From Schizochytrium sp. CCTCC M209059 (Eukaryota > Sar > Bigyra > Thraustochytrida > Thraustochytriidae): a stretch of 64,000 nucleotides of DNA. This document shows positions 19,850 to 28,647 of this stretch, piece by piece. The position numbers were made by a program, and so were the translations under genes. The stretch is taken from contig KN805462.1 in the NCBI GenBank assembly GCA_000818945.1, positions 34,177-98,176 of the forward strand, in the 5' to 3' direction. The notes beneath the pieces were generated by a model. It saw only the letters and a program-made list of their open reading frames with translations. It was not told where the DNA came from and did no database searches. The number at the start of each line of letters is the position of its first letter. The stretch's first letter is position 1.

Positions 19850-21705
19850 TGGCTCAAGTACTTTTCAGACAGAATGGCTGGATCTCGATGCCATGACTCG
19901 CCGCGATTCCGTCCCACTCTCACACGCAGTCGGTGACGCAAGATATACACAAACTCACGTTCCGGGATCGTGCTGATCCATCAGTGATCAGTCAGTCATT
20001 CGGCTGCGTGCACGGGCCCGCAGATCGTGCGGGTCGTTGACCCCTTGTGCTCATCGTATATATTCACCTGACTGCGTGCACGGGCCTTCGGCGGATGGCT
20101 CTTTGCGCGGGGGATCTTGCCCATCAAGTCGAGCATTCAAGGCTCAATCAGGTGCCTTGTCCGTGATGCACTCGTGTGAGAAGCGCACGAAAACGTTTGG
20201 ACGTGATTCATAGCAAAAGCACCACGATTTGTTCTGCAAATCTTGGAAATGTCTCTTGTGGCCGGCTTGGCCGGTAAGACTGGCTTCGAGTGAGCCAGAC
20301 GTAAAAAGAGTCAGCCACGGCCGGTCAGCCAGCCAGTCAGCCCGCAAGATAGCTCAGCACGACTCTCCCGTCCCTGCCAGCCGATCGGGCCAACTTGCCA
20401 ACCGTTGACGCGGCCGGGCCAGTGCGCTCTGTCTGTTAATATCGCGTCTCGGGGCCTCGTACTTCGCGTCGTTGTCGTTGTCGTTGTCGGCGGCGGCGGC
20501 GGCGTCGTCGTCGTCGTCCTAAAGTTCCGTCTCTCCTCGTCTTCCATCTGCCGGCTGTTTCGCGCCCCACGGACGACGAAGACGCGTCTTGTTGGTCTTG
20601 AGGCTGGCGTTTTTGCAGTGAAGTTGTCAAAGCGGATCCCGTCTCAGCGGTTAAATGGAGTTCCGTGCTTCCACATCCGCATGTGGTAAAGTCACAGCAA
20701 GGTTCGATCCGGGGTCCTGGTCGGTCGGTCTTGGCGGCCTCGTTTTTGGCAGACAATTCCTGCGTCCCGTTTCCTTCTGTCCTCTCTCCGTCTCGAGCTC
20801 GCGCCCCAAGCTCGAGCGTGCGAAATAGGAGAGAGTCATCGTGGCCATCTCTCAACGCGTAACTTTCGTTCTTGTCTGCCGTACTGCTGCTCTTCGTGCA
20901 GCCTGCAGAGGAGGTCTCTCCGAGTCCGGTGCTGCCAAAGAGCACTTCATCCCGGTCCTCCCCTCGTGTTGGCCGATCAGCCCTCCCTCCCTCCCTCTCT
21001 CGATTAGCCCTCGCGTCCCAATCGAGCGGCAGGAGCGCGCTCTCGGCCGGGGTATCGGCGTAGACGGCTTCTAGCGCCCACCTACGGGCTCTCCTCTCCC
21101 TCGCTCTTTCCCCTGCTTCCTCCTAGGGCTGCGTTACACTGCGAGCGAGAAGACGCTGCTGGCGCGACTCGCTCGCACTTGCGGTGCTTTGCATCGGCGC
21201 GAGGCCCGACCGCGCACGCGCTCCCGGTCTCCCAGCGCGCAGGCCAGCCAGCGCGAGGCGGCGGCGGTCTCAGCGCGAGGCGTGGCGTGGCGTGGCATGG
21301 CGTGGCTCGGCTCGGCTCGCGAGGGTCGCCGCAGGAGCCATTTTCTGTCTCTCTCTGTGTCTCTCCGTCTCTCCGTCTCTCTCTCTCTCCCCTTGCCTCC
21401 TCCACGCAGAACTGGCCGGGGCAGGAAGCGAAGAAAGCTCGCGCAGCCAGCCGCGCAGGCAGCCAGGCTTCCTCCCTCCTCCCTGCTCCCTCGCAGCACA
21501 GCACCGCGCGGCGCTGCTCCGCTCGCTTCCTCCGCGTCTGTCAGTCAGTCTGGCTGTCTGTCTGTCTGCCGGCGCCCGCGTGCCTGCACATCGAGAGGCC
21601 TCGTCGCGCGCCAGCTGCTGCTGCTGCTGCTGCTGCTGCTGCATTGCTTGGTGGATCGAGGATGGCGCGGCAGGCTGGCTGGCTGGCTTAGTATTCGCAA
21701 GCAAG
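19850..21705. other. Intergenic region up to assembly gap
   Basis: No supported gene. It contains a short hairpin at 20017-20033 (CCCGCA...TGCGGG), two copies of CTGCGTGCACGGGC near 20003 and 20072, GTCGTT/GGC/GTC triplet runs at 20468-20520, a CT-rich run at 21345-21395 and a GCT triplet run at 21614-21642. A basic minus-strand frame at 20436-20945 depends on the triplet run and has no family signature. Confidence 0.5.
21614..21642. repeat. (GCT)n trinucleotide repeat
   Basis: About nine perfect GCT units, 60 bp before the assembly gap. Confidence 0.9.
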
Positions 21706-22042
21706 NNNNNNNNNNNNNNNNNNNNNNNNNNNNNNNNNNNNNNNNNNNNNNNNNNNNNNNNNNNNNNNNNNNNNNNNNNNNNNNNNNNNNNNNNNNNNNN
21801 NNNNNNNNNNNNNNNNNNNNNNNNNNNNNNNNNNNNNNNNNNNNNNNNNNNNNNNNNNNNNNNNNNNNNNNNNNNNNNNNNNNNNNNNNNNNNNNNNNNN
21901 NNNNNNNNNNNNNNNNNNNNNNNNNNNNNNNNNNNNNNNNNNNNNNNNNNNNNNNNNNNNNNNNNNNNNNNNNNNNNNNNNNNNNNNNNNNNNNNNNNNN
22001 NNNNNNNNNNNNNNNNNNNNNNNNNNNNNNNNNNNNNNNNNN
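21706..22042. other. Assembly gap (337 N)
   Basis: An unbroken run of N. Both flanks are microsatellite-rich (GGCT on the left, GCTT/GAGC on the right), which is the likely reason the gap was not closed. Confidence 1.
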
Positions 22043-22248
22043 GCGAAGGGGCGGAGCAGCCGGGGCGAGGGCCCAAGCCGGGCGGGCCCCAGGCTGCTTG
22101 CTTGCTTGCTGCGAGCGAGCGCGCTCAGCTCGTCCAGCTTGCTCGCTTTCAATCTAATCGTGCTCGCTTTCTTCTCTCTCTGTGTCTCTCTCTCAGTGCC
22201 CGAGAGACAGACAGCAGCCGGGCTGAGAGCGCCGCGCACGGACTGCAG

Positions 22249-22249
22249 C

Positions 22250-22330
<81 letters not shown>

Positions 22331-22331
22331 G
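22249..22331. repeat. (CAGA)n microsatellite, ~20 copies
   Basis: About 83 bp of perfect CAGA repeat, the longest microsatellite in the window. It lies about 240 bp upstream of the SANT-MINDY start codon. Confidence 0.95.
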
Positions 22332-22573
22332 CCAGCCAGGGAGAGCTGCAAGGCGAGCGAGCGAGCGAGCGAGCTGGAGGCCGCGCCAGCCTCGATCGCT
22401 GGAACAGAGGAGAAAGGGTGCAATTCGCCCGGGCAAAGAAGATAAAGTGCACAACGAGGCGCGGCAGGCAGAGCGAGCGAGCAGTAAATAGGCCCTCGGC
22501 GTGCAGGTGCCGCGCCGGAGAATCGAGTCCGACAAACTCGAATTGCAAGGGAATAGCAAGGCCCGAGAGCGCC

Positions 22574-24253
22574 ATGTCGGAAGAAAGAACCGCCGCGCGC
22601 GCATGGTCCTCGGAGGCCCTGCGCGAGCTTCGCGCCGCCGCACAACGGTTCTCGCGCCACGAGTACCACGACAAAAATGAGCGGTGGAAACTCATCGCCA
22701 ATGAAATCGGCAGGGGCAAACGCGACTGCTACACCAAGTACAAGGAGCTCAAGTCGAGTCAGTCCCAGCAGCGGGACGGGGCAGAGACTCGGGCCAGTGC
22801 CAGTGCAAGCACGAGCGGCAGCTCCAGCGCAAGCACAAGCGCACGCTCAACACCCACCGACGTATCCGAGACGGCCAGCAATTCCAGCAGCGGCGCCTCG
22901 GAAAAGAATCTGACCAGCAGTAGGGCGGAGCGTCGCGTCTTGCGCGCCAAATCGAGCAGAAGAAATGTAATCACCCAAGACGAAAATCTCATCTCCGCAG
23001 GGTCTCTCCGGTCCCTCGGCTCTCGTGCGAGCGACACGATCAACAAGCAAAAGCTCATCTCTGGCAGTGCGCGCTCGCTCGGCATTTGCAAGCCCAAAAA
23101 TATCATGGTCGACGAGAGCAAGGTCTCACGGGACAGCTTTGACGAAACCATCGACGAGGACGACGAGATTGACAGCAACGGGTCCGTGAGCAGCAGGCGT
23201 AGCGTCATCGTCCGTCCTATTCGTACCGACGAGGTCCGCGACATGCTTGATGTTCTGCTGGGCCAACCGAAAAGGTCCGCCGGCCTCGGTCCATCTTGGC
23301 GCAAGCAGGGGTTCTTCTTTGGCGAAAGCCCGCAGCCTCGCTACGGGCTCGTGCAGCTCAAGGGCGGCCCTTGCGGCGTGCTGGCCGTTGTACAGGCCTT
23401 TGTCTTGCTCGAACTCATGTACGGAATTCACACGCCTTGCGCGGAACACTGGGAACGACCCACAGCTTCGGAGCAGCGCGCCGCCTTGACTGAAGCCCTC
23501 ACGACCGTCATTTGGCAGGCCGCCGACCGCAGCGCCCGAGTGTGTACCTACGACCTTTCCCAGGAGCGCAGCGCGCTTGGCGAGATGAGCGTCCACCAGG
23601 TGAAGGCGCGCGCGCAGGTTCGAGATCTCATTGCAGAACACCTTGACGTCTTTATGCTCCGTGAAGGCCCGGGCGTGCTCCTGCTGCTTTTCTCGGTAAT
23701 GATGACCCGCGGCGACGTCTCTGTTGACATGGATGCAGGAATGCAGCATGGCGAGAACGCTCTCATTGGGAGGCACAACTATGCCGGGCAGGAACTCGTC
23801 AATCTGCTTCTCTTTGGTCGCGCAAGCTCAAACGTGTTCAACGGCACACGAAACCTTGGAGATGAACAGGAAAAGCTTGTTCTTCGTGGCGTTGACCGCA
23901 CCTGCGAGATCGGGTTTCTGACTCTCTTTGAGCACTACGGCTACATGCGCGTAGGATCGCGACTCAAGAATCCGCTTTTCCCCATTTGGGTAATTTGCAG
24001 CGAGTCTCACTATTCCGTGCTCTTTGCGGATACTCCGGACTGTCTCCAGAGCGCGGAGGCGTTTGATCTCTTTTACTTTGACCAGCTTGGAAACCAAGAC
24101 GAGGAGTACCGACTCACGGTCAACCCGGCTCCAGAAGTACCCGTCGAGCACAGCACTGATTCGTCTCGGCTTGTATCTCCTATTGACGACTGTATTCGAA
24201 CGCGCTGGCCGGGGGCCACCGTCGACTGGAACGGCTCTGACCCTCTTTTGTAA
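22574..24253 (+). CDS. SANT/Myb-MINDY-type deubiquitinase fusion
   Basis: The ATG at 22574 gives 559 residues. Residues ~9-60 (AWSSEALRELR...ERWKLIANEIGRGKRDCYTKYKELK) form a SANT/Myb-like helix-turn-helix as found in DNAJC2/ZRF1 proteins. A Ser-rich linker runs to ~230. Residues ~243-559 match the MINDY-3/4 (DUF4205) cysteine protease domain: QGFFFGE, LVQLKGGPCGVLAVVQAF with oxyanion Gln261 and catalytic Cys267, and SESHYSVLFA with catalytic His479. The C-terminal RTRWPGATVDWNGSDPLL is the typical family ending, so the domain is complete. Known family role: removal of ubiquitin, K48-linked chains in characterised MINDYs. The SANT domain suggests chromatin or protein-complex targeting, which is inference. 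The upstream in-frame extension crosses the CAGA repeat and the N gap and is not believed. Confidence 0.85.
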   Translation: MSEERTAARAWSSEALRELRAAAQRFSRHEYHDKNERWKLIANEIGRGKRDCYTKYKELKSSQSQQRDGAETRASASASTSGSSSASTSARSTPTDVSETASNSSSGASEKNLTSSRAERRVLRAKSSRRNVITQDENLISAGSLRSLGSRASDTINKQKLISGSARSLGICKPKNIMVDESKVSRDSFDETIDEDDEIDSNGSVSSRRSVIVRPIRTDEVRDMLDVLLGQPKRSAGLGPSWRKQGFFFGESPQPRYGLVQLKGGPCGVLAVVQAFVLLELMYGIHTPCAEHWERPTASEQRAALTEALTTVIWQAADRSARVCTYDLSQERSALGEMSVHQVKARAQVRDLIAEHLDVFMLREGPGVLLLLFSVMMTRGDVSVDMDAGMQHGENALIGRHNYAGQELVNLLLFGRASSNVFNGTRNLGDEQEKLVLRGVDRTCEIGFLTLFEHYGYMRVGSRLKNPLFPIWVICSESHYSVLFADTPDCLQSAEAFDLFYFDQLGNQDEEYRLTVNPAPEVPVEHSTDSSRLVSPIDDCIRTRWPGATVDWNGSDPLL

Positions 24254-25191
24254 GCCGAGCAATTGCTGCTTGGCCTGCAGTTGCAATACTAATGAAACCT
24301 CTCTCTGATGCAGTCCAGGTAGGTAGGTAGTAGCTCATGTGATCATTTGTTTCTTTTTCTTATGATACAGTCATCGAGTATGACATCAACGCAATGCAGC
24401 CAGCCCCGAGTCACAATTTTGGAATTCGAGTGCGAGTTTGGTTCTTGAAGTTCACTATGGAAGAGAGGCCATGATATACATGGCGTGCAAAATAGGTGCG
24501 AGCCTCTCAACTTTTCTGCCACTCTGGTTGTGCGGATCGTGATGATCTATAGCGATAGTCACATACCAGTATATCATGCAAAGTGCGCAAAAAAGCCGCG
24601 ACCCCACGAGAAGCTTCACCTTACAATCGCGCTCAGCTCATTGCTTGCGAACCACTGTGACCCATAGAATTACAGCGAATGCAAGCGCAAAAGCACGAGA
24701 CTTTGGCTCAAAACTTTGTGTGCAAAGGGTTCATGTGAAGCTCGCTTGACCCACACACGCACACACAACACAACGCAAGTCCTTTCCCGAATGGCGTCGT
24801 TTCTTTTACTCGCTCGCTCGCTCGCTCGCTAGATTCCATCTAGCAGAACGGGACTCGGATGAGCTGTGCACTCAAAGGGTCGACTTATGATCTCGTCTTA
24901 TACCTGGCTCGTCGCCTCGATCGCCACCCTTTTGGCGCCCGCCGCGCGGCCGATTTCGTGATTGTATCACGTTGGCTGGCTGGCTGGCTGGCTGGCTGGT
25001 CGCGCAAGTCCCCCGCCACGAACCGTGCTTGCTTTCTACTTTGCTTTCGCGCTGCTTTCGCTCTGCTTGCAAAGAACTTGAAGGGCAGAACAAACCCAAG
25101 TGAAGAGAAGAGAGCCCACGGCCGACCGTGAGCGCGGCCGCGAGGCCGCTGCCCTGGGCGGGCGGCCGCCACGCGGCAAGAAGGAGACGAG
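24254..25191. other. Intergenic region between the SANT-MINDY and PKD2-like genes
   Basis: No supported gene. A CTCG run lies at 24809-24830 and a GGCT run at 24972-24999. It must hold the MINDY gene terminator and the channel gene promoter. Confidence 0.5.
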
Positions 25192-28100
25192 ATGGAGAGA
25201 AACAAGGGTTATGCAGCCAAGAAAGAGAAGTCGAGGCGCCCGGCACCAGCGAAAACAAAAACCACAACCCGAGGGGACAATGTGTTGCCGAAAGATGTGC
25301 GCCCGCCAGCGCTGCGCAGTAGCGCCTACACAGAAAGTCGCGCGGAGCGCGAGATGTACAGAAGACGCTTTCAAGACGCACGCACCCCAGACGAGTTCAG
25401 GAACAAATTCTTGGACCAAAAGCTGGCGGTTCGAATGCTTGAGCGCAAACGGAAGCGATGCCTTTTGATCCTTGAGATGATCGTGTACTCGATCTTGGTC
25501 TTGTACTATTGCATCTATCTTTTGGACTATGTGTCTCTTCCTGACGCGTATCAATTCCGATTACTTTTTTCTCAAACGCTAGCTACGAGACCATTCACCG
25601 CGGAGACTGTATCGTTCATGTATTCATCCAACAGCAGCGTCGATCAGCACTGCGTCCTTCCCTTCTCAAGCATGGATGGAGTGGTACTTAACGCGTCATC
25701 GGCGACCGCAAGCACCATTCCATGCGTCGACGGGAATAGGTCCATGACCTTTGCGCATATTTCCAATCTCGAGGAGACGTACAGCTGGCTTAAATTTGTC
25801 TTGCTAGAATCGCAGCTCTTTGCGGGTGAAGCGTCTGGGACGGAGATGGGGCCATCTGTATCTGTGCAAGCTTCATCGACTTCGACGGCAGCACAACGAC
25901 AAGTTCCGCTCATCATGCCAGATGAGGCCTTTGTACCTGTTGGCGCGATCCGTCTGCGGCAGCTCCGTGTTAAGCAAGAACCGTGCACGAATTCAAAGAG
26001 TGGGCAAAGCGGAGAGAAGTGCAACCTGCCATACGACGAGGTCAACCTGAACAAGGACCCCTTTCAGGGTCGAACATCAGGGCGAACGTACGAATTTCAA
26101 GAGGAAAGTACACTCGCGAGGAGCACTGTATTTTCAGAAGGCCAAAATCTGATACTGGATGCGAAGAAGATCACGAGTAATTTGAGATTTGCAGGAATCT
26201 TCTACGTGTACCCGGCCTCAGGTTTCGTCATTGACATTGAAGGTGGAAACCGCTCGGCTGCAAGCGCTCATTTTGAGGAGCTCAGGACGGACCGGTGGCT
26301 CGACGACTCGACTGTGGCTCTCTTTGTCTCATTTGCTGCCTACAGCTTGAACCTAGACACGTACGTCTACCAGACATTTTTGATTGAGCTTAATCCATAC
26401 GGTGTGACGGCGACGACGGCAGAGACGCGTCCTTTCAAGCTGGTGACGAACGCAGAAACAGAATCGACGACCGAGGTCCTGGAGCTTGTGCTCATGCTTT
26501 TCTCCTCGCTGTTGCTCGCTTACCTTTTATTTTTCCACCTCGTTCCGCTCGTGCGTAAGGGTTCGTTGATTCAGTTGTTCTTCGGCTGGGCCATGTACGA
26601 CACCTTGAACCTGTCGCTTGTAATTGTCTCGGTGGCAATCCGGATGAACCTTCGAACGAATCGAGAGGCTGCTTTGGTAACAGACGAATCGACCTTGATT
26701 TCGCTCATGTCCGATGGCCGCGACGTCTTTGTCTCTGATTTTGATGCATATTCGCGCGTGCTCCTGCAGTCTCAGATGATTTCTGCGTGGTCGTTGATCA
26801 TTTGTTTTCTCAAATTCTTCAAGTTTATGGACATGGACAAACGCTTCAGCATCGCACTGACAAGCATGGTGGAGAGCGGGACGTGGCTCGCCGGCTGGCT
26901 TGTGTTTACAGTCGTATCGGTTTTTGGCCTCACGCTTTTCTGCAAGTTTGCATATGGGTACTATTCGTTGCGCTTCTCGAGCTTTGCAGAGTCGTTGACA
27001 AGCAATCTCCTCTTTACTCTGCAGGTCTTTGGAGAGGGCTTTGCGGCCTTTGCAGAAGCTGATTATGTCGCTACGCCGAGCCAAAGCACCTTGAGTTTTG
27101 TCGCGCTGCGATATGGGGCAACCTCGGTTCCACTGAGTCTGCCAGTGTTTCAGATTCTAGACACGGAGTATTCGATTCCGTTCGTGCAGGGGCTCTTTTT
27201 CGCCTTTGTCTTTGCCACGGTGGTGATCATTCTCATTACAAACATGTTTCAGGCAATTCTCATTTTTGGCTATCAAAAGGTGGCCGAGCAAGTGCAGGAG
27301 GAAGAAGATCTCCGAAGAGAGCAGCATGCGGCATTGCAACGGAGTCAGCGTTTTCGGAGGGAGAGTTGGGTACAGCGGTACATCAAAATGGAGCTGAGCG
27401 AATTGTACCTTGTTTTCAAGCAGAGTAAGATTCTGAATCAGTTGAAATCCGTGCCCGAAGCCCGCGCGCGAAACCTGCTGTCCTTCCCAGAGGTGCAGCG
27501 CATCGTGGCCGAGGCCATTCCCAATCGACGTCGTGCTGGCGAGGTTGCCGTGGAACTCATGTCTCTCTACTCAACGACACTCTCTCGAATCGACGACGCG
27601 GCCGTCCTTTTCAAGGATCGAGAAATTGCCTTGCGCGAGGACCGCCTCGACGACGAATTGGATGCCTCAGAGCTTCCCGTACTAGACGCCACGCGGGGTC
27701 TCGAGATTGCGCAAACGGATCGCTGGCGGCGCGACATGCAGTCCGGAGAGTTGATTCAATCAATGGTCATGGTGCACAGCCTGCAGCTGGAGTCTTCAAG
27801 CCGACGCTTTAGGGAACAGCTCGACGACCTCGCGCAGACGGAGCGTGAAATTCGCGAGCTGGCAATTGGGGTCGAGAACGCGTTGCAGGAGCTGCAGGCT
27901 CGTGAGGTGGACAATATGGGCGACGTTTTCATCTCTCGCGATCCTTGGGACCCTCGCACATCTTCTGGGGTGGAAGCTCGCATTGATGGAGCCTTTGATG
28001 CGCATCACGTTGCAGACGGACGTCATACGTACTTGGGCACTTTTCCAACGCGTCTTGCCGCACAGAATGCGATCGATGAAGCAAATTCGGAGTTTGGGCG

Positions 28101-28368
28101 TCGGTCGGGGCGTGCAACTTCGTCGCAGCGTGTGTTATCTACCATTATTGCTGGTGCTGGTGCTGGTGCTGCTGCTAGTGGGCGTCTGGAAGCGCCTTCG
28201 TTTACCTCTGATACCTTCAGAAGTATATTTCGCGAAGACAATCTGCGCAGCGGCCCGCCTCGTGGGCCCCAGGAGGAGTCTGACACATCTGTGCGTGTCG
28301 CACGCACAGACAACTTGGAAGAGTTTGAGTACGGCAGTTTGTACGAGTCTGACGGTGACGAGATCTGA
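25192..28368 (+). CDS. Polycystin-2-like (PKD2/TRPP) cation channel
   Basis: A 1058-residue single-exon protein. S1 is at ~90-111. A large extracellular polycystin (TOP) domain follows to ~425 with the family marks LRQLRVKQEPC, a Cys pair, and RTDRWLDDSTVALFVSFAAYSLN. S2 is near 428-450, S3 near 458-482, S4 near 527-547 (KFFKFMDMDKRF), S5 near 559-588, the pore helix and filter near 599-616 (SLTSNLLFTLQVFGEGF) and S6 near 663-694 (FFAFVFATVVIILITNMFQAI). A long charged, coiled-coil-prone cytosolic C-terminus runs from ~697 and includes a Gly/Ala-rich stretch at ~984-1000. Known family role: Ca2+-permeable nonselective cation channels, often of cilia or internal membranes. The filter sequence differs from the LGD of animal PKD2. 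The N-terminus is basic without a signal peptide, as expected for this family. Confidence 0.92.
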   Translation: MERNKGYAAKKEKSRRPAPAKTKTTTRGDNVLPKDVRPPALRSSAYTESRAEREMYRRRFQDARTPDEFRNKFLDQKLAVRMLERKRKRCLLILEMIVYSILVLYYCIYLLDYVSLPDAYQFRLLFSQTLATRPFTAETVSFMYSSNSSVDQHCVLPFSSMDGVVLNASSATASTIPCVDGNRSMTFAHISNLEETYSWLKFVLLESQLFAGEASGTEMGPSVSVQASSTSTAAQRQVPLIMPDEAFVPVGAIRLRQLRVKQEPCTNSKSGQSGEKCNLPYDEVNLNKDPFQGRTSGRTYEFQEESTLARSTVFSEGQNLILDAKKITSNLRFAGIFYVYPASGFVIDIEGGNRSAASAHFEELRTDRWLDDSTVALFVSFAAYSLNLDTYVYQTFLIELNPYGVTATTAETRPFKLVTNAETESTTEVLELVLMLFSSLLLAYLLFFHLVPLVRKGSLIQLFFGWAMYDTLNLSLVIVSVAIRMNLRTNREAALVTDESTLISLMSDGRDVFVSDFDAYSRVLLQSQMISAWSLIICFLKFFKFMDMDKRFSIALTSMVESGTWLAGWLVFTVVSVFGLTLFCKFAYGYYSLRFSSFAESLTSNLLFTLQVFGEGFAAFAEADYVATPSQSTLSFVALRYGATSVPLSLPVFQILDTEYSIPFVQGLFFAFVFATVVIILITNMFQAILIFGYQKVAEQVQEEEDLRREQHAALQRSQRFRRESWVQRYIKMELSELYLVFKQSKILNQLKSVPEARARNLLSFPEVQRIVAEAIPNRRRAGEVAVELMSLYSTTLSRIDDAAVLFKDREIALREDRLDDELDASELPVLDATRGLEIAQTDRWRRDMQSGELIQSMVMVHSLQLESSSRRFREQLDDLAQTEREIRELAIGVENALQELQAREVDNMGDVFISRDPWDPRTSSGVEARIDGAFDAHHVADGRHTYLGTFPTRLAAQNAIDEANSEFGRRSGRATSSQRVLSTIIAGAGAGAAASGRLEAPSFTSDTFRSIFREDNLRSGPPRGPQEESDTSVRVARTDNLEEFEYGSLYESDGDEI

Positions 28369-28647
28369 AATATGTCCCTCTTTTCTTTTGTAGCACTCAC
28401 AAATTGTTTGTAAACGTGAAAATTCGACTGCAGACTGGCGTGACTTTTTCACGGTGGCAAGTAATTTTGCATCGAAAGATGATAAGGGAATAATGAAAAA
28501 TGAATCTGATGGTCTGTGGTATATCAGGTGTGGTAGGTATAGATAGACTGATACGAAAAGGATTCTATGTTTTGTGTTTAGGCCTAGTTTACGGAGAAAA
28601 ATTGTGTCATGATTGTCAAGCAAGTCAGAGTGCGAGGGCACAATGGG

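Noticed and set aside
20650..20735. Possible tRNA (a GGTTCGATCC T-loop-like string)
   Set aside because: The T-stem does not pair, no acceptor stem closes it and the anticodon-like hairpin has the wrong loop size.
20436..20945. 169-codon minus-strand open frame
   Set aside because: Its C-terminus is a poly-Arg translation of triplet repeats and no family is recognised.
21184..22491. Open frames spanning the N gap
   Set aside because: They read through 337 N and flanking microsatellites, so continuity is not real evidence.
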